64,000 bases of DNA from Beijerinckiaceae bacterium (GTDB taxonomy: Bacteria > Pseudomonadota > Alphaproteobacteria > Rhizobiales > Beijerinckiaceae). The translations under genes were made by a program, and so were the position numbers. This document shows, piece by piece, positions 53,727 to 63,052 of this stretch (its first letter is position 1; every line of letters starts with the position of its first letter). The stretch spans positions 1 to 64,000 of the forward strand of contig JAIELD010000005.1 in the NCBI GenBank assembly GCA_019753285.1. Reading direction: 5' to 3'. The notes under the pieces were generated by a model, which did not search any database, was not told where the DNA came from, and saw only the letters and a list, made by a program, of their open reading frames with translations.

Positions 53727-55229
53727 TCATGACGGCGCCTTGGAGGCGAGTGGCTCGATGGCCGGCCCGAGCGGTTTACGCTCGGCCAATCCGCCGAACA
53801 GAGTGCTGAAATTCGTCACCAGACCAAGAATGCGGGCGACGGCAAGGATCACCGCGAAGGCGAACAGCGCGAACAGCGCCTGCAGCAGGATATCGTCGAG
53901 AGCTGGGCGAACATAGACGAGCATCGCCATCGTCACGGACATGCCGGCGATCGCGGCGATCGGGTAGTGGATGGGCGCGACGGAGCGGCCGAGCGCGATG
54001 AACAGCGCGATGCGAAGTCCGTGGCCAAGGATCGTCGCGCCGATGGCACCATGAACGCCGGCCAAGGGCACGAAAACGACATAGCCGAGGAAGGCGGCGA
54101 GCCCGCCAAGGCCGTTGACGAGCAGCACCTCGCGGCCATGGCTCTTGGCGAAGGCGCCCACATTGACGAGCGAGGCGATCTCGTTTAGCACGCAGACGAA
54201 GACGAGCAAGGGCAGCAATGCGATCGCGCCATGGTAACTTGCCGGCATCGCGAATTGCAGGAACAGCGCGCCGACGAGCACGACGAACAGCGCCGAGGCT
54301 GCGAGGATCACCATGCCGAGCCCGACCATGCGGGTCGAGCGCTCGAGCCCGCCCTTCTCTGCGAGCAGCGCGATCCGCTGCGGTCCCCACCACAGGAGGA
54401 ACGGCTGTAGGAGCAGCGGCGTTGCGAAGGCGAGCTTGCCGGCCAGCGTGTAGTGCGCCAGCGTCGCGGCCGGGACCGCGCCTGCGAGGAAGAAGCGGTC
54501 GCAGGTGCCGAGGCCGAACATGGCGAGGCTGCCGATGACGATGGGGATCGAATAGTTGAGCGCGTGGCGCGTCATCTCGCGCGAGAGGGAAACGCCGAAG
54601 GCGCGCATCTGCTTGTAGACGAGCACCAGCGTTAGGAACAGTTCGAGGCAGGCATTGGAGACGATCACGCCCTCCGGCCCGTGACCGGCCGCGAGCACCG
54701 CGATCATCAGCGTGATCTGCGCGATCGAACGCCCGGCGATGAAGATGAGGTAGAGGCCCGGCCGCTGGCGCATGCGCAGCCAGGCGAGCGGCAGCTCGAT
54801 CAATCCGACGCAGGCAGCCGCCGCGAGCCCTGCCCGCAGCGCGCCTTCGCTGACACCGAGCGACAGCCCGGCGGCGAACAGCGGCAGCACGAGCTGCGTC
54901 ACCGCGAAGGTGATTGCCGCGCAGGTGAGCCCGATGCCGAGAATGCCGGATGCGATCCTGCGCTGCTCCGCCTCGGATTTCGCCGGCGCGGCGAAGCGGA
55001 AGACGAGGTCGGTCATCGCGAAGCTCGCGAACAGCCCGCAAATCTCGATCACGCTCGCCGCCACATCGAGCCGGGCATAATCGCCGGGCGGAATGAAGCG
55101 CGAGGTGATGGGCAGGACGAAGATCGAGAGGCCGCGCCCGAGCGCGATGCTGAGCGCGTAGAAGATGATGAAATCGTAGCGCTTGGCGAGTGCGAGCGCC
55201 GTGCCGCGCAGCCTGACGAACCCGCTCAT
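53727..55229 (-). CDS. Wzx-type polysaccharide flippase (MATE/MOP superfamily)
   Basis: About 500 residues with 12-14 membrane helices: DFIIFYALSIALGRGLSIFV, LPITSRFIPPGDYARLDVAA, ASFAMTDLVFRFAAPAKSEA, ALNYSIPIVIGSLAMFGLGT and CDRFFLAGAVPAATLAHYTL. The last two resemble the DRxxL region conserved in polysaccharide export flippases. It moves lipid-linked repeat units across the inner membrane. The start at 55229 (MSGFVRLRG) is chosen because upstream in-frame residues are not membrane-like. No Wzy-type polymerase was recognised in the window. Confidence 0.9.
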   Translation of the reverse strand: MSGFVRLRGTALALAKRYDFIIFYALSIALGRGLSIFVLPITSRFIPPGDYARLDVAASVIEICGLFASFAMTDLVFRFAAPAKSEAEQRRIASGILGIGLTCAAITFAVTQLVLPLFAAGLSLGVSEGALRAGLAAAACVGLIELPLAWLRMRQRPGLYLIFIAGRSIAQITLMIAVLAAGHGPEGVIVSNACLELFLTLVLVYKQMRAFGVSLSREMTRHALNYSIPIVIGSLAMFGLGTCDRFFLAGAVPAATLAHYTLAGKLAFATPLLLQPFLLWWGPQRIALLAEKGGLERSTRMVGLGMVILAASALFVVLVGALFLQFAMPASYHGAIALLPLLVFVCVLNEIASLVNVGAFAKSHGREVLLVNGLGGLAAFLGYVVFVPLAGVHGAIGATILGHGLRIALFIALGRSVAPIHYPIAAIAGMSVTMAMLVYVRPALDDILLQALFALFAFAVILAVARILGLVTNFSTLFGGLAERKPLGPAIEPLASKAPS

Positions 55230-55422
55230 GCCGAGGCCCGCCCGGTCTGCGGGGTGAAGCGGGCAAGCGGCACACAACAGGCGGCCACACGGCGCAACCC
55301 ATTGGTTAACATATAGAAAGCGTAAACCTTAAAATGACGCACTGTTGCATCCGCTGACCTAAAGTCACTCTTTGATAACGCTGCCAGATCATCGTTAAAG
55401 AAAAGGTCTACAGGAGCGCTCA

Positions 55423-56412
55423 ATGAAAAAATGCCGCGTCAGCGTGGTCATCCCCACACGCAACAATATCGCGGACCTTCCGAAGGCGCTTCGCAGCGTT
55501 CAGGCTCAGAAGTTCGGCGACATGGAGATCATCGTCGCCGATGACGGCTCGTCCGACGGCACCGATGCGTTCCTCACCGCCTTCAAGCGCGAAGAGCCAC
55601 GCCTGCGCATCATCGAAACGGGCGGCAAAGGCCCGGCCAATGCCCGCAATCAGGCCACATCAATCGCACGAGGCCCGCTGATCGCCTTCCTCGACGCCGA
55701 CGACCTCTGGTACCCCGGCAAGCTGAGGCGTCAGGTCGCCTATCTCGAAGCGACGCCAGATGTCGGCTTCAGCTTCACCGACTACCTCCATGTCGACCCG
55801 GAAGGCGCCAATTACGGCACCTGCTTTGCCTATTGGCAGCCGGCCTACGCCAACCGCCCGCCGCAGGGCTACGATCTCATCGAGGATGCCGAGGCCGATC
55901 TCCTCGGCTGCAATGTCTGCGGGACGTCGACAGTGGTCGCCCGCCGCAAGACGCTGGAGGACGCGAACGGCTTCACCAGCGCGCTTCCCTCCGCAGAGGA
56001 TTGGGATCTCTGGCTCAGGCTCGCGCATGAGGCTCCGGTCGCCTGCACCAGCATCGTCACGACGCAATACCTGATGCGACCCGGCAGCGAGAGCATGCGG
56101 CGGCTCGACCGGCTGGTCGCCATGGACATGATCATCGATCGCTATCGGTCGCATCCGGACCCGCTGATCAAGGCCGCCGTGCGCCGGGCCGAGGCGCGCA
56201 TCATCACCGGCAAGGCAGACATCGCCCGCATGGAGGGCCGCTACTGGAGCGCCATCTCGGGGGAACTGATGGCGCTCGTGACCGCGCCGACGCTCCGCAA
56301 GGCGAAAGCCGCCGCATCCGATGTGTTCCATGGCGTTCGCTTCGCATTCTCGACACCGAAACACATCGAGCCATCACCGGACGCACCGAAGAAAGGAGCC
56401 GCTGCGGCATGA
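55423..56412 (+). CDS. GT2-family glycosyltransferase
   Basis: A 329-residue GT-A enzyme. The start is VSVVIPTRNNIADLPKALRS, then MEIIVADDGSSDGTDAFLTA, the metal-binding PLIAFLDADDLWYPGKLRRQ, and the acceptor motif SAEDWDLWLRLAHE. It transfers a sugar from a nucleotide donor to a lipid-linked acceptor. A good ribosome site (CAGGAG) precedes the ATG. It overlaps the HATPase-REC-PP2C gene by 4 bp, tying that regulator to the polysaccharide genes. In 55230-55422, upstream, AT-rich promoter-like sequence is present but no defined box. Confidence 0.93.
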   Translation: MKKCRVSVVIPTRNNIADLPKALRSVQAQKFGDMEIIVADDGSSDGTDAFLTAFKREEPRLRIIETGGKGPANARNQATSIARGPLIAFLDADDLWYPGKLRRQVAYLEATPDVGFSFTDYLHVDPEGANYGTCFAYWQPAYANRPPQGYDLIEDAEADLLGCNVCGTSTVVARRKTLEDANGFTSALPSAEDWDLWLRLAHEAPVACTSIVTTQYLMRPGSESMRRLDRLVAMDMIIDRYRSHPDPLIKAAVRRAEARIITGKADIARMEGRYWSAISGELMALVTAPTLRKAKAAASDVFHGVRFAFSTPKHIEPSPDAPKKGAAAA

Positions 56413-57932
56413 TGCTGTTCGAGGCATCCTGTGAGGCCTCGCTTCACAAATGCGCCGAAGTGCGGCGGCAGATGAAGCGCCGCCTCGGCGATCTCAGGAT
56501 GCCGAAGCGCAGCGTCGAGACCGCCCAGCTCGTCTTTTCCGAGATCAGCGCCAATCTCCTGAAGCACAGTTCGCCGGCGCCATCGCGGATCGACGTCAAG
56601 GTCAAGCTCGACGGGACGGCGCTGCAGATCGAGATCGAAGACGATGGGGCGGCCTTCGTCGGCTTCGATGCCTGCTGGCAGCACAGCAACGGCATCGAAA
56701 TGACGACGCTGGAGACGAGCGGACGCGGGCTCGCCCTGATCGCCACGACGGTGGAGACCGCTTCCTACCGGGCCGGCGCGCCGAACCGCTTCACGGCAAG
56801 CATCAAACTCTATCTCAAGAAGCCCGCTATCCTGCTCGTCGAGGATTCGAGCCCGCTGCTCGCCATGTACCAGACGATCCTACGCCCGCTCTACGAGGTC
56901 CTCACCGCCACGACGCTCGCCTCCGCGATCGCGGTCGCACGGACCAACCCGGTCGAGGCGATCATCGCGGATTTCCATCTTGGTGACGGCGATGGCACCT
57001 CGCTGATCGACGTGCTGGACGAGGACGAGACGCGTCCGCCTGCCCCGATCATCATCCTCACCGGCGACCATGATCCTGACACGCATGCGCTGGCGCTGCG
57101 CCGGGGGGTCGACCGCTTCCTCATCAAGCCGATCCAGGCGAAGACTTTGCGCACGGCGGTCGCCGACGCGCTAGCCCGATCGAGGCGGCACAATGCCCGC
57201 GCCTACCGCTATTTCTGCGGCACGGTCCAGGCGGCGAGCCAGATTCCGGCCACGCTCGACGTGACAGGCTTCCTCACGGCCACGCTGTCCGGCACGGCGG
57301 CCCTCGGCTCGGGCGATTTCCTTCTCAACCTGCCGCTTGCCGGCGGGCGCAGGCTGATCCTCGCAGACGTGATGGGGCACGGCCTCGGCGCGCAGGCGGC
57401 TGGTTCCGCCTTCGCGGCCATGCTTCGCACCGTCCACGCCCTCCAGATCACGCCGACGCCGGGCGCCTATCTCAACGCGGTCTCGACCGTGATGATGATC
57501 GATCCGCTGATGCAGAACCACATGATGACGCTGCTCGTCGCCGACGTGTTCGACGACGGCGCGGTTACCTTCGCCAATGCCGGCCATCCGCGCCCGCTGC
57601 TGGCAAGGCACGGCGCGATCGAGACCATAGAGACCGAAGGGCCGCTGCCGGGGCTGATCGCCGAGCATCACTACGAGGATACGCGGCTGAAGCTCGCGGC
57701 AGGCGACCGCCTCGTCTTCACGACGGACGGCCTCGATCCGCGCGGCTCGCAATCCGGCATCGATGCGCCCGAATGGCTCGTCGGCACGCTGGCCGGCGGG
57801 GTGCGGTCAGGCTTCGACGGGCTGAGGGACGCGATGCGCCGCGCGACGGAGCATCACATCGGCACGCAGTCCGACGATGACTGGACCATCATCGCGCTGG
57901 AGCATGCTGCGCCCGCGGCGCAGGCCGCCTGA
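56409..57932 (+). CDS. HATPase-REC-PP2C regulator, SypE-like partner-switch protein
   Basis: A 507-residue protein with three domains. Residues 1-135 are an RsbW-type ATPase/serine kinase: N-box in VFSEISANLLKHS, G1 EIEDDGAAF, G2 TSGRGLALI. Residues 140-255 are a receiver: ILLVEDSS, phospho-Asp188 in AIIADFHLGDGDG, Lys240 in FLIKPI. Residues 265-500 are a SpoIIE/PP2C phosphatase: GSGDFLLN, LILADVMGHGLGAQ, FANAGHPRPLL, LVFTTDGL and DDDWTII. Vibrio fischeri SypE has the same order and sets the phosphorylation of the STAS protein SypA. A STAS protein is encoded at 63450-63740. By analogy this protein phosphorylates or dephosphorylates that partner; the partnership is inferred. Confidence 0.88.
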   Translation: MMLFEASCEASLHKCAEVRRQMKRRLGDLRMPKRSVETAQLVFSEISANLLKHSSPAPSRIDVKVKLDGTALQIEIEDDGAAFVGFDACWQHSNGIEMTTLETSGRGLALIATTVETASYRAGAPNRFTASIKLYLKKPAILLVEDSSPLLAMYQTILRPLYEVLTATTLASAIAVARTNPVEAIIADFHLGDGDGTSLIDVLDEDETRPPAPIIILTGDHDPDTHALALRRGVDRFLIKPIQAKTLRTAVADALARSRRHNARAYRYFCGTVQAASQIPATLDVTGFLTATLSGTAALGSGDFLLNLPLAGGRRLILADVMGHGLGAQAAGSAFAAMLRTVHALQITPTPGAYLNAVSTVMMIDPLMQNHMMTLLVADVFDDGAVTFANAGHPRPLLARHGAIETIETEGPLPGLIAEHHYEDTRLKLAAGDRLVFTTDGLDPRGSQSGIDAPEWLVGTLAGGVRSGFDGLRDAMRRATEHHIGTQSDDDWTIIALEHAAPAAQAA

Positions 57933-57942
57933 CCGCTGCCGG

Positions 57943-58752
57943 TCAACTGAACCATTTGGAAAAGATCGAGGCATAGGTTCCGTTTTCGCGGATCATGTGA
58001 AACCACTGATCGACGAAATCCTTGAAGGCGACGTCGCGCTGCAGCCAATACGCTTTCTCGGCGAAGTCGAACGGCTTTTCCGGGTGAATGGCGCAGAGGC
58101 TCGGATTGAGCTTCTGCTGGTAGAGCGTCTCGGATGAATCCGTCATCATGAGATCGGCGTTTCCAGCCGCGATCTCCTTGAAGATCGTCACATTGTCGTT
58201 GTGCACCTTGATGTCCGCCGCCTTGATGTTGGCACGGGCGAAGCGCTCGTTCGTTCCGCCCGGATTGACGATCACCCTGACGCCCGCCTTGTCGATGTCG
58301 GCGATCGTCTGGAACTTGTCCTTGTCGGCGCAGCGGGCGATCGGCGTCTTGCCCTCGCGCATCATGGGAATGGAGAACGCGCCCTTCTTGGCGCGGTCGA
58401 GCGTGATCGACACGCCGCCGGCCGCCATGTCGAAGGCCTTTGCCTCGAAATCCTTCGCGAGATTCGGCCAGCTCGTCTGCACGAACTCGACCCTGACGCC
58501 GATCGCCTTGCCGAGATTCTCCGCAAGATCGATGTCGAGCCCCTCGAACTTGCCGGTATCCTTGTTGAGATAGGTGAAAGGCCGATAGTCGCCCGTCGTG
58601 CCGACGCGCAGCACGCCGCGCGAGATGATCTCGTCAAGCTTGCTCTGCTGCGCGGCCACAGCCGGCTGCGCCTGAGCCAGCACCGCCGACGGCAGTGCCG
58701 GAACGGCAACCATGATCGCGATCGACGCGAGAACGGACTTCAAAAACGGCAT
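57943..58752 (-). CDS. pheC: Periplasmic cyclohexadienyl dehydratase (PheC-like)
   Basis: A 269-residue periplasmic binding-protein-fold protein. After the signal peptide (SVLASIAIMVAVPALPSAVL) come GVLRVGTTGDYRPFTYLNKD, VEFVQTSWPNLAKDFEAKAF, DMAAGGVSITLDRA, VRVIVNPGGTNERFARANIK, VHNDNVTIFKEIAAGNADLM and FDFAEKAYWLQRDVAFKDFV. TSWPNL, NPGGTNE and HPEKPFDFAEKAYWL-type segments are distinctive of PheC cyclohexadienyl dehydratases, not simple amino-acid binding proteins. It converts prephenate/arogenate to phenylpyruvate/phenylalanine in the periplasm. Its place among polysaccharide genes is odd. A binding-only role is possible. Confidence 0.82.
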   Translation of the reverse strand: MPFLKSVLASIAIMVAVPALPSAVLAQAQPAVAAQQSKLDEIISRGVLRVGTTGDYRPFTYLNKDTGKFEGLDIDLAENLGKAIGVRVEFVQTSWPNLAKDFEAKAFDMAAGGVSITLDRAKKGAFSIPMMREGKTPIARCADKDKFQTIADIDKAGVRVIVNPGGTNERFARANIKAADIKVHNDNVTIFKEIAAGNADLMMTDSSETLYQQKLNPSLCAIHPEKPFDFAEKAYWLQRDVAFKDFVDQWFHMIRENGTYASIFSKWFS

Positions 58753-58815
58753 GAAAACCTCCCCTTTTCTTGGTTTGCATTCAAGCCCGCATCCTCGACA
58801 GATGAACCATCCGCG

Positions 58816-59868
58816 TCAATGGATTTCGGCTGTCGTCCCGCGTGTCGCCGCTTCGCCGTAGATCTCGAGCAGCCGCGCGACAGGCGCGTCCGGCCCGAAC
58901 CGACGCTCCGCCGTCTCCCGGCAGGCGCGGCTCATCGCGGCGCGCAGCTCGTTCGGTTGCGCGGCCCAGGCCGCAACAGCCCGGCAGGCGTCGTCCATGG
59001 CCTCGGGCGCGAACAGCCAGCCGGTCGCGCCGTCCTCGACAAGGGACGGGAGGCCCCCGACACGCGCGGCGGCGAGCGGAACGCCAGCCGCCATCGCTTC
59101 GAGCGCGGCCATGGGCAGGCCTTCGGCGCGCGATGGCATCAGCAAGAGACCGATCCGGGGCCAGACCGTCCGCATGTCGCGCTGAAGGCCGTGGAAGGTG
59201 ACGCGGCTCGAATAACGCTCCTCAAGCCCGGCCCGCATCGGGCCGTCGCCATAGACGTCGAAGGCGATGCCGGGGTCGCTCCGGATGGCGATCTCGCAGA
59301 AGGTGTCCGGCCCCTTTTCATGCGAAAGCCGGCCGACGAAGGCGACGCTCCGCGCCGGCTCGTCGGCACGGCGAGGCGTCGCGAGAGCGATGAAGTTCCT
59401 GACCACATGACAGGGCGAGGGAAGAGCCGCCGCGATCGTCTCGTCGACGGCGACGCGCACGCCAAGACGCGAGGTCCAGCAGTCGATGTCCTGATAAAGC
59501 GAAACCGGGAACGCGGCCCGTTCGCCGGCATGAAAGGTGGAGACCGCCGGCAGACCGGCGAGACGACAGGCAAGACGCCCGACTATGCCCGCCTTGTAGC
59601 CATGGGTGTGGAGGAGCGCCGGACGCTCCGCCCGCAACGATCCGAGCAGCGTGCGAAAACGCCCGTCAAGCAGGCGGAACGGTATCGAGCGCGCGCGGAG
59701 CTGGTCGAGCCAGGGATTGTCGCCATGCCGGGCCAGCAGCACGATTTCCGCTGGCTGTCCCCGTTCGATCAGCGCCTCGCACAAGGCCGCGACATGGCTT
59801 TCGATGCCGCCGATCGTCGAACTGTCGATGAGAAGCCAGATCGGGCGCTGAAACCGCGCGGCGACCAT
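58816..59868 (-). CDS. Glycosyltransferase family 4 protein
   Basis: A 350-residue GT-B enzyme. The N-terminal acceptor half includes IDSSTIGGIESHVAALCEAL and RPALLHTHGYKAGIVGRLAC. The C-terminal donor half includes VAFVGRLSHEKGPDTFCEIA, IAFDVYGDGPMRAGLEERY, VTFHGLQRDM and PSRAEGLPMAALEAMAAGVP, the ExxxxxxxE retaining GT4 signature. It adds a sugar to the polysaccharide unit. It overlaps the CpsD-like gene stop (TGATG), so they are coupled. Confidence 0.93.
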   Translation of the reverse strand: MVAARFQRPIWLLIDSSTIGGIESHVAALCEALIERGQPAEIVLLARHGDNPWLDQLRARSIPFRLLDGRFRTLLGSLRAERPALLHTHGYKAGIVGRLACRLAGLPAVSTFHAGERAAFPVSLYQDIDCWTSRLGVRVAVDETIAAALPSPCHVVRNFIALATPRRADEPARSVAFVGRLSHEKGPDTFCEIAIRSDPGIAFDVYGDGPMRAGLEERYSSRVTFHGLQRDMRTVWPRIGLLLMPSRAEGLPMAALEAMAAGVPLAAARVGGLPSLVEDGATGWLFAPEAMDDACRAVAAWAAQPNELRAAMSRACRETAERRFGPDAPVARLLEIYGEAATRGTTAEIH

Positions 59869-60575
59869 CAGGCCGGCGTCGAGAGCCAGCGCGATTGCTC
59901 GGCCTTGCGCGCGATCCAGCGCGCGAGATAGGGCGCGTATTTCTCCATGCGCCTCGCCTCGCGCGCTATCTCCTGGCCGAGCGTCGGCGCGTTCACCTCA
60001 TTGGCCACGATGCCTTTCAAGGGCGCGCCGGCTTCGGCCAGCGCCGCGGAGGCAGCAGCCAGCATCGGCCGCGTCACGCTGCCGACCTGGCAGACGAGCA
60101 TCACGGCGTCGCAGGCGGTCGCGGCCACCGTGGCGTCGATCGCGGCCTGTGCCTCGACGCCCTGCGCCGCAAGATCGACCACGATGGCATGGTAGCGTTT
60201 CAGGTCCTGGTCGAACATGTTGCGCAGCTTCTTGCCGTCATTGAAGCGGAACTTGTCCTCTTTGCCGGGCCGGGGCGTCAGCCGGTCGAAGCCGAGCGGG
60301 TCGAGGCGCGCGGCCTGCCCGGCCGAGCCGTCGCCTGGCGACCATTTCGAGCTTTCGAAGCGCTCGTCATCCGCCATCGAGAGATCGCAGAGCAGCGTCG
60401 GCGTGCCCGAAAGCTTGCAACGTTCGGCCAGCAGTGCTGCCACGACCGATACGCCGGATGCCGGATAAGGCGCCGTGAGCCCGACCACGCGGTCGCCCTT
60501 GGCGAAGGTCGCAAGATGAATGCGCTCGATTTCCTTGGCGAGCTGGTTGAGGGCTCGCGCACTGTCATTGGCCAT
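59868..60575 (-). CDS. CpsD/ExoP-like P-loop protein lacking the Walker A lysine
   Basis: A 235-residue protein with the ParA/BY-kinase fold: RVVGLTAPYPASGVSVVAAL at the P-loop position, TPTLLCDLSMADDERFE, YHAIVVDLAAQGVEAQAAID (Walker B-like) and AVMLVCQVGSVTRPMLAAA. The normal GKS/T is replaced by GVS, so the ATP-binding Lys is missing. There is no C-terminal Tyr cluster. It looks like a degenerate partner of the Wzz-type co-polymerase that could regulate by binding instead of phosphorylating. Confidence 0.75.
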   Translation of the reverse strand: MANDSARALNQLAKEIERIHLATFAKGDRVVGLTAPYPASGVSVVAALLAERCKLSGTPTLLCDLSMADDERFESSKWSPGDGSAGQAARLDPLGFDRLTPRPGKEDKFRFNDGKKLRNMFDQDLKRYHAIVVDLAAQGVEAQAAIDATVAATACDAVMLVCQVGSVTRPMLAAASAALAEAGAPLKGIVANEVNAPTLGQEIAREARRMEKYAPYLARWIARKAEQSRWLSTPA

Positions 60576-60652
60576 GTCTGCGCTCCGTCACTCCATCGGC
60601 GCCAAGCCGCACCCTTGCTGCACCCGACCCGCACCCCGCTTCTTCCGCAACG

Positions 60653-63052
60653 TCATCTGCCGAGCGTGTAGATCAGTGCGCCGAGCGAGGCCACGGTCGA
60701 GCCACTTTGCAGAATATCGGTAAATACTTTGAGTTCGCTTTGTGAAGTATTTGGCACATAGACGAGATCGCCGGCACGGATCAGCGGCAGCTTGGTGATG
60801 TCGGCGGTCTTGGCGAAATCGAGCAGGTTGAACAGGCGCGCCTGTTCGCCGTCCGCCTTGAAGTTGACGACGAGGATCTTGGTGTCGAGCGCATCGGAGC
60901 GCGGTCCGCCGGCCTCAGCCAGAAGATCGAGGATCGTGAGGTCGTCGGCCCAGCGATAGCGACCGGGCTTCGCGACCGCGCCGAGCACGCGGATGGTCGC
61001 CTCCTTACGCTCGTCGACCCATTCCTTGTTGCGGTCCGGCACGAAGATCACGTCGCCCGGCCGTACCTTCGGCAGCAGGCTGTCGTCGCCGGTCTCGAAA
61101 TAGCGGGCGAGATCGACCTTCGAGACATAGGAGCCCTTGCGGCCGCGATGCGAGACGCGGATGTTGCGGATGTCCGCCGCGCTCGTCGGCCCGTTTGCGG
61201 CAGAGAGAATATCGAGGAAGTGCAGGCCGTTGTTGAAGGCATAGCGACCCGGAATGCCGACCTGCCCCATGATGTAGATCGACACGTCCGAGGTGAGCCG
61301 CGCCCAGGAGCCCTTGGTGTCGTTGGGGCTGACGGGAAGCACCGGCATCAGCACCACATAGCCAGCCCGGATCTTCGGCAGCGAGGCGAGCGAGCCGCCT
61401 TCGGCGATGAACTTCTCGAGGTTGAAGCGGATCGATTTCGCGTTGTCGCCCTGATGCGTGAGGATCTGGATGTTGGCGACGTCGCCGACGGCGGTCGGCC
61501 CGCCCGCCTGCGAGATGAGGTCGAGAATGGTCATCTCGTCCGACCATTCGACGCGGCCGGGCCGGTTGACCGCGCCGATCATCTGCACGGCGCGGCTCGG
61601 CGAAATCTTCAGCCAGCTCTGGTCGTTGTTCTCGACCTTGCCGGGCACGAAGATCGCGTCGCCCGGGCGCACCGTCGGCGGCGATCCGCCCTTGCCTTCC
61701 GTATAGGCGGGGAGATTAAAGCTGACGGTCGTGCCGTCGGCTCTCAGCACGCGGATCTGGTTCGTCTCGGCGTAGCGCGTCGGTCCGCCGGCATTGGCGA
61801 GCAACCCGATGAGGTTGACCTCATTGGTCGCGTCGAACCCGCCGGGCTTCTGCACCTCCCCCATGACGAACACGGTCTTCTGGCCCTGCTTCACCTGATC
61901 GTTCTGCCGCGGCACGAAGATCGTCGCGCCGGGCTTCAGTTCGGGCAGCGAAGCTTTCGTGCCGTTCTGGAGGTAGGTGTCGAGATTGAAGAGCGTCGGC
62001 TGGCCCTGGTTGATGACGTGAATCTGCTCGATCGTCGAATAGCGCGAGACGCCGCCAGCGCGCATGATGACGTCGACGACGTTGATGCCGTCCTTGTAGG
62101 CGAAGGTGCCGGGCTTGTTGACTTCGCCGAAGATCTTGATCGCCGAACGGTCCTCGGCGCCGTCGCCCGCCTCGGCGAGCGTCCTGCCGTCGAAATCGAT
62201 CTGCACGTTGCCGGTGCGGGGCGAAGCCGGCACGAAGATGATGTCGAGCGGCCGCAGCTCGGGCAGGATCGTCACGTCGCCGCTGTCGAGATAATGCTTG
62301 TAGTCGAACTGGATCTCCTCATCGCCGCGCCGCACCTTGAGGCGGTCGAGCTGCGCGCCCTGCGCGAGGCCGCCGGCCGCCGTGATTGCCGTCTGCACCG
62401 AGGCGTCACCGGGAAGTTCGACCGGGCCCGGTGTCTTCACGTAGCCGAGCACGTTGATAAGCAGCTTGCGCTCCTTGATCACGACCGAAAGCCGGCCGAG
62501 ATCACGGTAGACCTTGGACAGCCTCACCTTGATCTCGTCGCGCGCCTTGTCGAGCGGCATGCCCGCGACGGTGAGGATTCCCGCCTCCGGCAGGGTGAGT
62601 TGCCCGCGCCGATCGACCTTGAAATCCTTGTTGAACGCCGTCTCGCCCGGAAGCGAGATCGTCAGGATGTCGCCGATGCGCAGTTCAGGCTCGCGGATCG
62701 TTCCGGTGACGTCGTCCGACGACGGTTCCTCGATCTCGGACCGAGGCAAGGAGATCGGACCTGACAGTCGGAACGCCTTGAAGACAAGCGGCACCGGCGG
62801 CGACTCGATCGCGGTCATGGTCGTCGGTTCGTCTCCGGCTTGGGCCTGGGCCGCATCGAGATCAATCGGCGTGATCGGCAAGAGACGAAGCCCGACCGAT
62901 TGAGCATCCGGCAGGTTGGCGGCCGCGAAGAGGTCTTCGATCGGGTCGGGGATCTGCGGATCGGCGAAGACATGCTTCGGCAGCGTCAGTCCCGCGAGCG
63001 TCATCAGCGCAAGACCGACCAGACAGAAGATCAGACGCGGCTGCATGGCCAT
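60653..63052 (-). CDS. Polysaccharide export protein with Poly_export and six SLBB domains
   Basis: About 799 residues. The signal peptide (LIFCLVGLALMTLAGLTLPK, cleavage probably at VFA) has no lipobox. The Poly_export domain (about 125-195) has LRIGDILTISLPGETAFNKD and GQLTLPEAGILTVAGMPLDK. Six SLBB repeats follow, starting near residues 198, 306, 395, 490, 593 and 689, each with a GxVxxPG core (e.g. GYVKTPGPV, GEVNKPGTF, GAVAKPGRY). E. coli Wza has far fewer. It forms the outer-membrane or periplasmic exit channel. The ATG at 63052 overlaps the preceding lipoprotein stop; the codon before it is TTG. Confidence 0.92.
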   Translation of the reverse strand: MAMQPRLIFCLVGLALMTLAGLTLPKHVFADPQIPDPIEDLFAAANLPDAQSVGLRLLPITPIDLDAAQAQAGDEPTTMTAIESPPVPLVFKAFRLSGPISLPRSEIEEPSSDDVTGTIREPELRIGDILTISLPGETAFNKDFKVDRRGQLTLPEAGILTVAGMPLDKARDEIKVRLSKVYRDLGRLSVVIKERKLLINVLGYVKTPGPVELPGDASVQTAITAAGGLAQGAQLDRLKVRRGDEEIQFDYKHYLDSGDVTILPELRPLDIIFVPASPRTGNVQIDFDGRTLAEAGDGAEDRSAIKIFGEVNKPGTFAYKDGINVVDVIMRAGGVSRYSTIEQIHVINQGQPTLFNLDTYLQNGTKASLPELKPGATIFVPRQNDQVKQGQKTVFVMGEVQKPGGFDATNEVNLIGLLANAGGPTRYAETNQIRVLRADGTTVSFNLPAYTEGKGGSPPTVRPGDAIFVPGKVENNDQSWLKISPSRAVQMIGAVNRPGRVEWSDEMTILDLISQAGGPTAVGDVANIQILTHQGDNAKSIRFNLEKFIAEGGSLASLPKIRAGYVVLMPVLPVSPNDTKGSWARLTSDVSIYIMGQVGIPGRYAFNNGLHFLDILSAANGPTSAADIRNIRVSHRGRKGSYVSKVDLARYFETGDDSLLPKVRPGDVIFVPDRNKEWVDERKEATIRVLGAVAKPGRYRWADDLTILDLLAEAGGPRSDALDTKILVVNFKADGEQARLFNLLDFAKTADITKLPLIRAGDLVYVPNTSQSELKVFTDILQSGSTVASLGALIYTLGR

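Noticed and set aside
57943-58752. Amino-acid ABC transporter binding protein
   Set aside because: No permease or ATPase genes lie nearby and several segments are specific to cyclohexadienyl dehydratase.
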